58,599 nucleotides of DNA from Streptococcus cristatus (GCF_003943515.1 NZ_RJPT01000011.1:1-58599); one strand, 5' to 3'; shown: positions 8,817-16,872, numbered from the stretch's first letter. Notes: a model not told the origin generated them from the sequence alone. A program made the numbers and translations.

Positions 8817-8828
8817 TAGAGGAAGCAT

Positions 8829-9380
8829 ATGAATTTGTGGACACAGTTAGCAGCTTTTTCTTTTATTGAAACGGAGCATTCGTTTTTACGTCCGATTCTT
8901 TTTGGAGATGCAGAATCCCTTTATAAAATTGCTTCCAATCCGGATAATACCGAGTTTATTTTTCCGACTGAAAGTAGCTTGCAGGAGAGTGAATATGTTA
9001 TCGCCAATTATTTTATGAAAAATCCTTTGGGAATTTGGGCAATTTGTGATAAGGAAACGAATGAAATGATTGGTTCCATTAAATTTGAGAAAATGGATGA
9101 GATAAAAAAAGAAGCTGAACTAGGATATTTTTTGAGGAAGGACTATTGGGGACAGGGCTTGATGACCGAAGTTGTCCGTGAATTGGTTTTTCTTTCCTTT
9201 ACGACATTCGACTTTAAGCGTCTAACAATCATCACGCATGAGGAGAATCTAGCTAGCCAAAAAGTTGCGCAGAAAGCTGGTTTTAAGCTCTTCCGTCAGT
9301 TTAAGGGGAGCGATCGCTACACGAGAAGGATGAGAGATTACACCGAATATCGCTACGAAAAAGGAGATTTCAATGAGTAA
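8829..9380 (+). CDS. GNAT family N-acetyltransferase (RimJ/RimL-like)
   Basis: 183 aa. The central and C-terminal part matches acetyl-CoA-binding GNAT enzymes: AELGYFLRKDYWGQGLMTEVV contains the Gly-rich pantetheine-binding loop (W-G-Q-G-L), and the late segment NLASQKVAQKAGF is typical of the RimJ/RimL/SpeG branch. The substrate is unknown; protein or small-amine acetylation are both possible. Its last 8 nt overlap the start of spxR (ATGAGTAA), so the two genes are translationally coupled. Confidence 0.85.
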   Translation: MNLWTQLAAFSFIETEHSFLRPILFGDAESLYKIASNPDNTEFIFPTESSLQESEYVIANYFMKNPLGIWAICDKETNEMIGSIKFEKMDEIKKEAELGYFLRKDYWGQGLMTEVVRELVFLSFTTFDFKRLTIITHEENLASQKVAQKAGFKLFRQFKGSDRYTRRMRDYTEYRYEKGDFNE

Positions 9381-10650
9381 ACACCAGGAAATTTTAGCTT
9401 ATCTTGAAAATCTTCCAATTGGCAAGCGAGTCAGTGTTCGGAGTATTTCAAATTACTTGGGGGTCAGCGACGGAACTGCCTACCGAGCGATCAAGGAAGC
9501 TGAAAATAGGGGAATTGTCGAGACCAGACCCAGAAGTGGAACTGTCCGCGTGAAGTCGAAAAAAGTTGTTTTAGAGCATCTGACCTACAAGGAAATTGCG
9601 GATATTACTGGCTCAGAGGTGCTTGCCGGTGAAAGAGGACTAGAAAAAGAATTTAACAAGTTCTCCATCGGAGCTATGACCGAGCAAAATATCCTACGTT
9701 ACTTAAACGAAGGCGGCCTTCTTATTGTCGGGGATCGAACGCAGATTCAGATTTTGGCTCTTGAAAATGAGAATGCTGTGCTGGTAACGGGAGGTTTTGA
9801 AGTCGACCCAGAGGTTTTAAAACTGGCCAATTGTATTGAAATTCCCGTCCTAAGAACCAAGCACGATACCTATACCGTGGCAACCATGATTAACCGCGCC
9901 CTGTCCAATATCCAGATTAAAACTGATATTTTGACAGTAGAACAGGTTTATAGGGCTAGTCACGAATATGGTTTCTTACATGACACAGATACCGTTCGTG
10001 ACTATCTGGACTTGGTTCGTCGTAATCGGACCAGTCGTTTTCCAGTCGTTAATCAGCATCAAATGCTGGTTGGGGTCGTGACGATGCGGGATGCAGGTGA
10101 TAAGTCTCCTTTGACCACCTTGGACAAGGTTATGACTCGCAAGATTTTCATGACTGGACTGTCGGCGAATATTGCCAATATCAGTCAGCGCATGATTGCA
10201 GAGGATTTTGAGATGATTCCGGTAGTGCGTGGCAATCAAACTCTCCTTGGGGTGATTACTCGTCGGGATATTATGGAGAAAATGAGTCGCTCTCAGATTT
10301 CCAGTTTACCGACCTTCAGCGAGCAGGTGAGCCAGAAGATTCATCGCCAAGAGGATGTTTTTTCTTTCACCGTCGAGCCTTTCATGCTGGAGCAAAACAG
10401 GGTTTTGGCTAATGGTGTCTTGACAGAAATTATCACTCGGATTACGCAGCAGTTGATGACAAGGAGCGGCCGTAGCTTGATCGTCGATCAGATGATGATT
10501 CATTTCTTTCAAGCGGTTCAGATTGATGATGTCCTGCAGATTCGGCCCCGCATTATTCATCAAACGCGGCGAACAGCAGTGATTGACTATGATATCTACT
10601 TAGATTCGCTTTTCGTTGCCAAAGCGACGATTACTGTAAAAATTAATTAG
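9373..10650 (+). CDS. spxR: CBS-HotDog transcription factor SpxR
   Basis: 425 aa. Order of parts: N-terminal helix-turn-helix (about 1-60, VRSISNYLGVSDGTAYRAIKEAE), a DRTGG-like domain (about 70-185, with LLIVGDRTQIQ), two CBS modules (about 190-310, with FPVVNQHQMLVGVVTMRDAG and IPVVRGNQTLLGVITRRDI), and a C-terminal HotDog domain (about 320-425). In pneumococcus SpxR activates spxB (pyruvate oxidase, the hydrogen-peroxide source). The CBS and HotDog parts suggest sensing of adenylates and an acyl-CoA-type ligand. It overlaps the upstream GNAT gene by 8 nt and lies 13 nt before map. Confidence 0.9.
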   Translation: MSKHQEILAYLENLPIGKRVSVRSISNYLGVSDGTAYRAIKEAENRGIVETRPRSGTVRVKSKKVVLEHLTYKEIADITGSEVLAGERGLEKEFNKFSIGAMTEQNILRYLNEGGLLIVGDRTQIQILALENENAVLVTGGFEVDPEVLKLANCIEIPVLRTKHDTYTVATMINRALSNIQIKTDILTVEQVYRASHEYGFLHDTDTVRDYLDLVRRNRTSRFPVVNQHQMLVGVVTMRDAGDKSPLTTLDKVMTRKIFMTGLSANIANISQRMIAEDFEMIPVVRGNQTLLGVITRRDIMEKMSRSQISSLPTFSEQVSQKIHRQEDVFSFTVEPFMLEQNRVLANGVLTEIITRITQQLMTRSGRSLIVDQMMIHFFQAVQIDDVLQIRPRIIHQTRRTAVIDYDIYLDSLFVAKATITVKIN

Positions 10651-10663
10651 TAAAGAGGTTATA

Positions 10664-11521
10664 ATGATTACTATAAAATCACAACGTGAAATTGATTTAA
10701 TGGACAAGAGCGGAGATTTTCTGGCTTCTGTTCATATCGGTCTGAGAGACTTGATCAAGCCAGGTATTGACATGTGGGACATTGAAGAATATGTCCGCAA
10801 GCGCTGTAAAGAGGACAATGCTTTGCCCCTTCAGATTGGAGTAGAGGGGAGTGTTATGGATTATCCTTATGCGACTTGTTGTTCCCTCAATGATGAGGTG
10901 GCCCACGCCTTTCCTCGCCATCAAAAGTTAGTCGAGGGTGATATCATTAGTGTTGATATGGTTGTCGGTTTAGTAGACAAGGCTGAGCTGGATGTCTCTA
11001 AGCTGGACTTTGACAATGTTGAGCAGATGAAGCAATACACAGAAAACTTCCGTGGCGGTGTCGCAGATTCTTGCTGGGCTTATGCAGTGGGTCAGATTAG
11101 TCCAGAAGCGCAGCAGCTCATGGATGTGACTAAGGAATGTCTCTACCGAGGAATTGCAGCTGCAAAAGTTGGCAATCGCATTGGAGATATTGGTGCAGCC
11201 ATTCAAGAATATGCTGAAAGCCATGGCTATGGAGTGGTGCGTGATTTGGTTGGTCACGGGGTTGGCCCAACCATGCATGAGGAGCCAATGGTGCCGCATT
11301 ACGGCCGTGCAGGACGCGGTTTGCGCCTGCGGGAGGGAATGGTTCTAACCGTTGAGCCAATGATTAATACAGGTACTTGGGAAATTGACACAGACTTTGA
11401 GACCGGTTGGGCGCATAAAACCCTAGATGGCGGTCTGTCTTGCCAATATGAGCACCAATTTGTCATTACCAAAGATGGTCCTGTGATTCTAACCAGCCAG
11501 GGCGAAGAAGGGACTTATTAA
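10664..11521 (+). CDS. map: Type I methionine aminopeptidase
   Basis: 285 aa. It removes the initiator methionine from nascent proteins. The metal ligands fit MetAP-1: Asp in ISVDMVVG, Asp in GVADSCW, His in LVGHGVGPTMHEEP, Glu in TVEPMI and Glu in CQYEHQF. About 27-30 residues (roughly VGLVDKAELD to QYTENF) separate the first two aspartates. This insertion is known in streptococcal MetAPs and absent from the E. coli type. The gene follows spxR closely and is closed by a hairpin at 11527-11553. Confidence 0.95.
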   Translation: MITIKSQREIDLMDKSGDFLASVHIGLRDLIKPGIDMWDIEEYVRKRCKEDNALPLQIGVEGSVMDYPYATCCSLNDEVAHAFPRHQKLVEGDIISVDMVVGLVDKAELDVSKLDFDNVEQMKQYTENFRGGVADSCWAYAVGQISPEAQQLMDVTKECLYRGIAAAKVGNRIGDIGAAIQEYAESHGYGVVRDLVGHGVGPTMHEEPMVPHYGRAGRGLRLREGMVLTVEPMINTGTWEIDTDFETGWAHKTLDGGLSCQYEHQFVITKDGPVILTSQGEEGTY

Positions 11522-11526
11522 GTAGA

Positions 11527-11553
11527 GGGCTGGGCTTGTCCCAGTCTTTTTGA
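11527..11553 (+). terminator. Terminator between map and the YihY gene
   Basis: GGCTGGG cttg TCCCAGTC hairpin followed by TTTTTG. Readthrough into the next gene is possible because the gap is only 45 nt. Confidence 0.7.
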
Positions 11554-11566
11554 ATAGGAGAGAGAT

Positions 11567-12457
11567 GTGACAGGATTCATCAAAAAGATAAGAGAAAATG
11601 AATTTCTCAGAGCGTTTTTCCATTTTTATCAGGCGTCGGAGGCAGATATTACCAGCATTGCTGTGGCCTATTATTTTCTGATTTCGATTTTTCCCTTGTT
11701 ATTGATTGCGGCAAATATTCTACCCTATTTTCAAATCCAGCCAGATGAGCTCTTGGTTGCGCTGAAAGACTTACTGCCAGAGTCATTGTATCTGACGATC
11801 GCCAAGGTTGTCCGAGATGTGCTAACCAAGCCTTCGACAGGCTTGCTGAGTATTTCTATCTTATCTGCCCTGTGGACTTTTTCCCAGAGCATGACTTTTC
11901 TGCAAAAGGCTTTTAATAAATGCTATGGTACGAAGCAAGGGCGGGGCCTTATCTGGGAGCGCATCTTTGCTTTTATTATGAGTCTAGGCTTGCAAGTCTT
12001 GCTAGGCTTGTCGCTCGTTTTGACCCTATTTGGTCGAATGCTGGTTGGGATTCTTTATAATTTCTGGCACTTTGACCGCGGTCTCTACCAGCAGTTGCTG
12101 ACCATGACAGAGCCTACGATTTATCTGATGCTCTTTCTCTCGCTGATTCTGCTTTATTTTTCTTTACCCAATGTGAAGATTCCAAAAATCCGCTATGTCC
12201 TACCGGGTGCGACCTTGGTTCTTGCTATCATTTATAGCCTCATGAACCTTTTTACTGTTTATATTGAAGCTTACTTGGATCGTTTTTTAGATGTGCGTTT
12301 TGTCGGCTCAGTGGTGGTTGTGATTATCATGTTTTGGTTTATCCTGATTGCCAAGGTGCTAATCGTCGGTGCTGTCCTCAATGCAAGCATCCAAAGCCGC
12401 TTCGTATCGCACTTTGAAAGCCGTAGTGGTGAGCTTATTCTGAGATTTGATGACTAA
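11567..12457 (+). CDS. YihY/BrkB family integral membrane protein
   Basis: 296 aa with about six hydrophobic segments spread over residues 28-275. The family hallmark is near the N terminus (SIAVAYYFLISIFPLLL), with the LSISILSALWTFSQSMTFLQKAFNKCY region after it. These proteins are widespread in bacteria; names such as BrkB or ribonuclease BN are historical and their function is unresolved. The start is GTG 11567, with AGGAGAGAG upstream; the overlapping ATG at 11565 is immediately followed by a stop. Probably transcribed with map by readthrough or from a nearby promoter. Confidence 0.85.
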   Translation: MTGFIKKIRENEFLRAFFHFYQASEADITSIAVAYYFLISIFPLLLIAANILPYFQIQPDELLVALKDLLPESLYLTIAKVVRDVLTKPSTGLLSISILSALWTFSQSMTFLQKAFNKCYGTKQGRGLIWERIFAFIMSLGLQVLLGLSLVLTLFGRMLVGILYNFWHFDRGLYQQLLTMTEPTIYLMLFLSLILLYFSLPNVKIPKIRYVLPGATLVLAIIYSLMNLFTVYIEAYLDRFLDVRFVGSVVVVIIMFWFILIAKVLIVGAVLNASIQSRFVSHFESRSGELILRFDD

Positions 12458-12494
12458 GGAAAAGCAGACAAGGATACAGATGTATAATAGGTGA

Positions 12495-12653
12495 AATATG
12501 AAACAAACAATTTTTAATGCCTCGTTAAGCTGGATCCACTTGTAAATCGTTTAATTGGTGATTCCTACTCTTTGACTAGATCTGAAAGAGAATGACCTTT
12601 TCATGCAATTGAACAATAGTTTCTTTGAGCTTTTTGGTATATTTTTGACTCAT
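12495..12653 (-). pseudogene. Degenerate IS3-type transposase OrfA fragment
   Basis: Read on the minus strand from ATG 12653, the sequence starts MSQKYTKKLKETIVQLHE. If two single-base losses (near 12600 and 12568) and one stop codon are allowed for, it continues GHSLSDLVKEYGIT ... TIYKWIQL. This is the helix-turn-helix of IS3-family OrfA proteins. A Shine-Dalgarno-like AAAGGCGATG precedes the ATG. No OrfB, no terminal inverted repeats and no target duplication were seen, so this is a relic. Confidence 0.7.
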
Positions 12654-12894
12654 TTTGACATCGCCTTTGGTTAGATACCATGTCCATAAAATCACACTAA
12701 CATCAAGTCAAGTAATCTCTACGCATACAGATTATAAACCAATAAATCTAGCTCATCTTCCAACAGAGGAGAATTAAAGTATAATTTATACATTTCTATT
12801 CTCCATTTGATAATGATCTAGCCTTTCTGTTAGCAGTTTACGAGGTGTTGCAGAAGACAGATATGAGTTTCAATTGGAATTACCAGAGGAGTAA

Positions 12895-12918
12895 GGGGAG
12901 CGAAAGACGCTCTCCTTT
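12895..12918 (+). terminator. Intrinsic terminator in the remnant region
   Basis: GAGCG AAAGA CGCTC hairpin followed by TCCTTTTA, just after the remnant reading frame that ends at 12893. Confidence 0.55.
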
Positions 12919-13070
12919 TATGGTGTAATGGGAAAAAGACTTTTTTCTTTTGTTTTTCTGTTTGGCAATCATTTCAAAGCAGATTCAAAAACTAACGAAT
13001 TGCCTAAATCAGATTATAGGAAAAGTTAAGAATATTTCGAACAGAAATATGGTAAATAAGGGGGAGAGAA

Positions 13071-14150
13071 ATGAAGAAAGTACTAACAATAGTTGGATCT
13101 GTCTTGCTGGGTGTTCTGCTTCTATGGGGCTATCATAGTTATCAACAATCAGAGCAGGCCAAGCAAGAACGCGAAAAATATGAAAATATGGGTTACTATA
13201 CAGGAAAATGGGAAATTGATTCTTATGAGTTTTTAGAGGATGGCAGGGGAGTTGCTGTTCATTGGAAGTCGCTGAATCCAGAAGAAGACCGGTTGTTTGC
13301 CAAATACAATCCAGAGGTGGCTGAGAATTTTTTAGGCGTTCATGGGGCCTCCAATCAACGCTATATTGTTCGTGATTATTTCCATAATTCTACCTATAGA
13401 GGGACACAAAAATTACCAAAAGAGGATCCCGAAGTTTATTATGCTATGTCCATTTATCGAATAGGTGATCGAAAATTGGAAGGGAGTCAACTCGATATTT
13501 ATAAACTTGTAGAAGACTATAACCCTGATTATATACCCGAAAAAACTGGTGGTATTATCGAAAAGGATGGTAAGGATTATATAACGTTACAAGTATACAA
13601 ACGAGGATGGGAGCTATCACAAAAAAAACAATTATGGCTGAATTTAGAAACCAAGCAAATTGAATGGGAAGATACAAAAATACAACAGTTTCCTAAATCG
13701 CCGTCGGTAGATTTAGGTCCTTTAAAAGAGAGACTGAAAGAGATGACGACGAATTTGTTAACATCTACAGCGTATGATTTGTGGAATCAAAATAAATTGT
13801 CTTTTCGTCAAGATGTATTGAAGGGAAGTGTTCTGGAGACAGCTGCGCCTAAAGTTTATCAATTATTAAATAAGCAAGATTCACAGTTTTTCCTTTTGAT
13901 TGATTCTAAGTATGATTATGATAAGGTTTATGGAGATGTTCCACAGTTTCTTGATTTGTATCAGCTTTTTGTCCCAGCCAATACGAATCTTTACGAAGGG
14001 CTGACGATCCCAGCCGAATTTAGTAAGGATGGTCAAGAGCATTCAGTTAATAGCAAAGAAGAATTTGACTTGTATTACGATGTTGCCAAAGACCGCGAAC
14101 TGAACAAACAACGCCGAATATTAGTTGAAAATGGAGAACTAGGAGGATAA
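13071..14150 (+). CDS. Exported or membrane-anchored protein of unknown function
   Basis: 359 aa. One N-terminal hydrophobic segment (about 4-22, LTIVGSVLLGVLLLWGYHSY) is followed by a hydrophilic body, so it is a signal-anchor or secreted protein. There is no cysteine after the hydrophobic stretch, hence no lipobox, and no LPxTG motif. The body is rich in Lys, Glu and Tyr. I recognise no domain. A strong Shine-Dalgarno (GGGGGAGAG) precedes ATG 13071. It stands between an IS relic and a gene-free stretch, which suggests accessory content. A cell-surface or toxin-immunity role is only a guess. Confidence 0.75.
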   Translation: MKKVLTIVGSVLLGVLLLWGYHSYQQSEQAKQEREKYENMGYYTGKWEIDSYEFLEDGRGVAVHWKSLNPEEDRLFAKYNPEVAENFLGVHGASNQRYIVRDYFHNSTYRGTQKLPKEDPEVYYAMSIYRIGDRKLEGSQLDIYKLVEDYNPDYIPEKTGGIIEKDGKDYITLQVYKRGWELSQKKQLWLNLETKQIEWEDTKIQQFPKSPSVDLGPLKERLKEMTTNLLTSTAYDLWNQNKLSFRQDVLKGSVLETAAPKVYQLLNKQDSQFFLLIDSKYDYDKVYGDVPQFLDLYQLFVPANTNLYEGLTIPAEFSKDGQEHSVNSKEEFDLYYDVAKDRELNKQRRILVENGELGG

Positions 14151-14449
14151 AGAAGGAGCTTGCTTTGGCTGTAGCTTCCGAACAGATAGTACCGGCTCTA
14201 CCCGAGATTAAAACATATTCCAAACGATTTGCCTTCTCTTTTGCTTATATAACTTGGATAAGATAGCTACTGAATACGGTCTTATCCCCATTTATCATTT
14301 ATCCTAGCGTAATAATTCAAAAGTGAGGCAAAGATCTTTTCCGAGCCTCTTTTTTGATGGTGCAGATAAGGGAAAGGCGGAAATAGTTCTGTGCCGAGGT
14401 TTAGTTCGATATAGAATTTTTCTAAGATAAGTATTTCTAAAATATTTTA
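14151..14449. other. Intergenic region before the MarR gene
   Basis: No coding sequence recognised. It holds one intrinsic terminator at about 14323-14356; the rest has no structure that I can assign. Confidence 0.5.
14323..14356 (+). terminator. Terminator upstream of the MarR gene
   Basis: GAGGC ... GCCTC stem followed by TTTTTTG. Confidence 0.65.
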
Positions 14450-14478
14450 TTGCATTTGCAACAAAAATCTGCTATACT
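14450..14478 (+). promoter_or_regulatory. Promoter and likely operator of the MarR-B3/B4 unit
   Basis: TTGCAT (14450-14455), a 17-nt spacer and TATACT (14473-14478). The -35 box is the left half of the inverted repeat TTGCATTTGCAA (14450-14461), the size and style of MarR operators. Autorepression by the adjacent MarR protein is inferred. Confidence 0.7.
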
Positions 14479-14497
14479 ATCTTCAGAAGGAGGAGGT

Positions 14498-14947
14498 ATG
14501 TCAATTTTACGTGAGATTGGAATCATTGCTCGGGCTTTGGATTCCATCGCTAATATTGAGTTTCGTGACATAGATTTGGCGCGGGGGCAGTATCTCTATC
14601 TGGTGCGGATTGCGGAGAATCCTGGGATTATTCAGGAGGAGCTGTCAGACTTGCTCAAGGTGGATCGCTCAACGGTGGCTCGTTCAGTCAAGAAGCTAGA
14701 AAGTAAAGGCTTAGTGGAACAGCGGCCAGCAGCCAATAACCGCAAGAACAAGGAATGGTTCGTCACTGAGAAGGGGGTAACACTTTATCCTTTTATCATA
14801 GCGGAAAACGAATATTCGGAGCAGGTTTCGTTGGAAAAATTTTCAGAAAACGAGCGGAAAGAGTTAGAGAAGTTGCTGGTTCGCGTCCGAGAGAATATTA
14901 CCAAGGACTGGGAGCTGGTCAAAAAAGGCCAGAAAAGAAATTATTGA
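14498..14947 (+). CDS. MarR family transcriptional regulator
   Basis: 149 aa winged-helix regulator. The DNA-binding part is visible at about residues 42-80 (ENPGIIQEELSDLLKVDRSTVARSVKKLESKGLVEQRP), followed by the wing and a C-terminal dimerisation helix. The start is ATG 14498 with AGGAGG directly upstream. The longer frame from 14450 would begin inside the promoter -35 box and is rejected. The next gene follows 8 nt downstream, so the regulator probably controls itself and the B3/B4 protein. The ligand is unknown. Confidence 0.88.
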   Translation: MSILREIGIIARALDSIANIEFRDIDLARGQYLYLVRIAENPGIIQEELSDLLKVDRSTVARSVKKLESKGLVEQRPAANNRKNKEWFVTEKGVTLYPFIIAENEYSEQVSLEKFSENERKELEKLLVRVRENITKDWELVKKGQKRNY

Positions 14948-14955
14948 GGTAGAAC

Positions 14956-15663
14956 ATGAAAGTTACAGTTGAAAATGAATTTTGGGCTTTGTTTCCAGAA
15001 GCGCAGATTAGTGTTTTAGTGGTCAAGGGGCTGGATAATAGAGTTGATGAAAGTAAGGATCCATACTTCAAATCCTTGCTGGATAAGGGAGCGAAGCGAG
15101 CAGCAGACTTTATTCCAGATGAGAATTTCACTCAGAATGATGTCATTCAGGAGTGGCGGCAGGCTTTCGGCCAATTTAAGACCAAGAAAGGAGCGCGTTC
15201 CTCTATCGAAGCCCTACTCAAGCGGGTCAGTCAAGGACGGGAATTTAACCCCATCAATCCTTTAGTAGATATTTATAATAGTGTTTCCCTTTCTTATGCT
15301 GTTCCTTGTGGCGGTGAGGATTTGGACAAGATTGTCGGCGGCCTTTATCTGGGAAAGGCCAAGGGTGGTGAAGCGTTCTTTCCACTAGGAGCTGAGACTG
15401 ATGCCCCAGCTTTACCGGAAGAAATCATCTACTATGATGATGAGGGAGCGGTCTGCCGTTGCCTTAACTGGCGAGAAGCGCAGCGGACCATGCTGACAGA
15501 AGAGACCAAGGACGCCATCTTGGTTATCGAGGCCATCAATGGAGAGCAGGCTGCGCGTGCCCAAGCAGCTATGACAGAACTTCAGACTCTGATTGAGGAC
15601 TATTTTGGGGTTAAGGGCGACATTACCCACTTGACAGCTGACAATGCCAGCTTGGAAGTCTAA
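14956..15663 (+). CDS. B3/B4 domain protein (PheRS beta-like editing-domain fold)
   Basis: 235 aa made almost wholly of a B3/B4 domain, the fold that hydrolyses mischarged tRNA in phenylalanyl-tRNA synthetase beta. Matching features are the region from about residue 95 (PINPLVDIYNSVSLSYAVPCGGEDLDKI) and the later GAVCRCLNWREAQRT. Free-standing versions may edit mischarged tRNAs or act on amino acids, but streptococcal members are uncharacterised. It is co-transcribed with the MarR regulator and followed by a terminator. Confidence 0.82.
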   Translation: MKVTVENEFWALFPEAQISVLVVKGLDNRVDESKDPYFKSLLDKGAKRAADFIPDENFTQNDVIQEWRQAFGQFKTKKGARSSIEALLKRVSQGREFNPINPLVDIYNSVSLSYAVPCGGEDLDKIVGGLYLGKAKGGEAFFPLGAETDAPALPEEIIYYDDEGAVCRCLNWREAQRTMLTEETKDAILVIEAINGEQAARAQAAMTELQTLIEDYFGVKGDITHLTADNASLEV

Positions 15664-15673
15664 AAATAAAAAT

Positions 15674-15710
15674 ATCTGGATCAGAAATATCTGGTCCAGA
15701 TGTTTTTGTT
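15674..15710 (+). terminator. Terminator after the B3/B4 gene
   Basis: ATCTGGA ... TCCAGAT stem followed by GTTTTTG. It lies between this gene and the convergent gtrA-type gene. Confidence 0.7.
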
Positions 15711-15734
15711 TTGGGGAAATAGGCTGCTCTATTC

Positions 15735-16175
15735 TTATTTTGCCTTATTTTTAAAGACAAAAATCTTGCTGAAGACATAGTTAAGAACGATAATCAGCAC
15801 TTGAGCCATCAATGTTTCAATGGTGTTGACCATCTTAATATCGTTGTGGACGAATTGACCGATAATCTGTGGGAAGCTAGTGACAAAGATAAAGGTTAGC
15901 AGTAAATTCAAGGCCATAGTAGCTAGGCGGGCTGTGAAAAATTTGACCAATCGCACTGGCCAGCCCTGTCTCTTTTGCTTGAAAACGATAGTATCGTTGG
16001 TCACAAAGGCAAAGAGAATGCCCAGAATATCACCTATTATCGTAGCCAGTAGTTCATTTCCCGTCAGTTCATAGCAGAGCATCCGACTGACGACGGAGAC
16101 GACGGTTGTGGCGACACCAAAGAAGAGGTAGGATAGGACTTCATTGTCAAAGAATTTTTTAATCAAAGTTTTCAT
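15735..16175 (-). CDS. GtrA family membrane protein
   Basis: About 146 aa with four hydrophobic segments, the GtrA/DPMS-like layout. It contains the typical N-terminal phrase FFGVATTVVSVVSRMLCYEL and the FVTNDTIVF motif. Family members are thought to flip or hold polyprenyl-linked sugars for cell-surface glycosylation; no glycosyltransferase neighbour is present. Start choice: the minus-strand -10 TAGACT (16182-16187, with TGA in front) abuts ATG 16181, so transcription should start at about 16175, the second ATG, giving a leaderless mRNA without a Shine-Dalgarno. The longer 148-aa form is possible if another promoter is used. Confidence 0.85.
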   Translation of the reverse strand: MKTLIKKFFDNEVLSYLFFGVATTVVSVVSRMLCYELTGNELLATIIGDILGILFAFVTNDTIVFKQKRQGWPVRLVKFFTARLATMALNLLLTFIFVTSFPQIIGQFVHNDIKMVNTIETLMAQVLIIVLNYVFSKIFVFKNKAK

Positions 16176-16181
16176 AAGCAT

Positions 16182-16187
16182 AGTCTA
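16182..16187 (-). promoter_or_regulatory. Extended -10 of the gtrA-type gene (leaderless type)
   Basis: TGA TAGACT on the minus strand, with exactly 6 nt between the -10 box and ATG 16175, and no Shine-Dalgarno. Confidence 0.5.
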
Positions 16188-16208
16188 TCACATTTCTAGG
16201 ATTTATGC

Positions 16209-16214
16209 TATACT
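16209..16214 (+). promoter_or_regulatory. Extended -10 promoter of queT
   Basis: TGC TATACT at 16206-16214 with a weak -35; it lies about 50 nt before the preQ1-II element. Confidence 0.55.
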
Positions 16215-16262
16215 AGTGAGGTTGTCGATTTGAAGGAGATAGCTTTTCCGTCTGAGGCAACC

Positions 16263-16320
16263 CTTGGCGCTTAACTTCTTTCGCCAAGCATATTACACGC
16301 GCTCATGCGCTAAAGGAGAA
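16263..16320 (+). promoter_or_regulatory. preQ1-II (COG4708) riboswitch
   Basis: The sequence matches the streptococcal preQ1-II element almost base for base: stem CTTGGCG / CGCCAAG, the stretch CATATTACACGC, a short GCGC TCAT GCGC hairpin (16299-16310), and then the Shine-Dalgarno AAAGGAG (16312-16318). Ligand binding forms a pseudoknot that buries the Shine-Dalgarno, so 7-aminomethyl-7-deazaguanine represses translation of the downstream gene. Confidence 0.92.
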
Positions 16321-16323
16321 AAC

Positions 16324-16839
16324 ATGAAACAAGAAAACTTATCAGTTCGTGATTTGACACACATTGCCATTGTTGCTGCTATTTATGTAGCCCTAACGAT
16401 TACGCCCCCTTTAAATGCTATAAGCTATGGTGCTTACCAGTTCAGAATTTCTGAAATGATGAACTTTATGGCCTTTTATAATCGGAAATATATCATGGGT
16501 GTGACCATTGGCTGTATGATTGCCAATCTCTATAGCTTTGGAATTATTGATGTCTTTGTCGGCGGCTGGTCAACTTTAGTCTTCCTATCATTAGGTGTCT
16601 ACCTCTTCAGTCGCCATAAGAATCAATACCTGATCAAAGATTTGCTTCGTTTGGATCATTTCTATTTTGCTATTTTCTTCTCTATTTCGATGGTGACCAT
16701 TGCAGCAGAGTTGTATTTCTTACAGGGCTTGCCATTCTTCCTGACTTGGTTTACAACAGCCATTGGAGAATTTGCTTCTTTGATTGTTGGAGCTATCCTT
16801 ATTAACCAGATTGCGAAAAGGATTGATTTGACAAAATAA
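16324..16839 (+). CDS. queT: QueT family queuosine-precursor transporter
   Basis: 171 aa integral membrane protein of the COG4708 (QueT) family, with about five membrane segments. It begins MKQENLSVRDLTHIAIVAAI and has the ISYGAYQFRISEMMNF motif typical of the family. It is thought to be the substrate-binding S component of an ECF-type importer for preQ1/preQ0, from which queuosine in tRNA is made. ATG 16324 follows AAAGGAG, which is part of the preQ1-II riboswitch; this agreement of RNA and protein strongly supports the assignment. The longer frame from 16264 overlaps the riboswitch and is not used. Confidence 0.94.
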   Translation: MKQENLSVRDLTHIAIVAAIYVALTITPPLNAISYGAYQFRISEMMNFMAFYNRKYIMGVTIGCMIANLYSFGIIDVFVGGWSTLVFLSLGVYLFSRHKNQYLIKDLLRLDHFYFAIFFSISMVTIAAELYFLQGLPFFLTWFTTAIGEFASLIVGAILINQIAKRIDLTK

Positions 16840-16847
16840 GACAGTAG

Positions 16848-16872
16848 AGAGCGGAATTTCCGCTCTTTTTAT
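16848..16872 (+). terminator. Terminator after queT
   Basis: AGAGCGGAA / TTCCGCTCT hairpin followed by TTTTAT. Confidence 0.85.

Larger units (their letters stand above)
12458..13070. other. Gene-poor stretch holding decayed coding remnants
   Basis: No intact gene in about 610 nt. It contains the broken transposase fragment at 12495-12653 (minus). Next to it is a 24-codon minus-strand reading frame (12793 down to 12719) with an SD-like GGAGA, reading MYKLYFNSPLLEDELDLLVY and a few more residues before a stop. A plus-strand fragment ending at 12893 reads RGVAEDRYEFQLELPEE before its stop. These look like leftovers of lost genes; none can be assigned. Confidence 0.5.

Noticed and set aside
12950..13138. 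62-aa plus-strand frame before the unknown exported protein
   Set aside because: It overlaps the start of the real gene at 13071 in another frame and has no ribosome-binding site.
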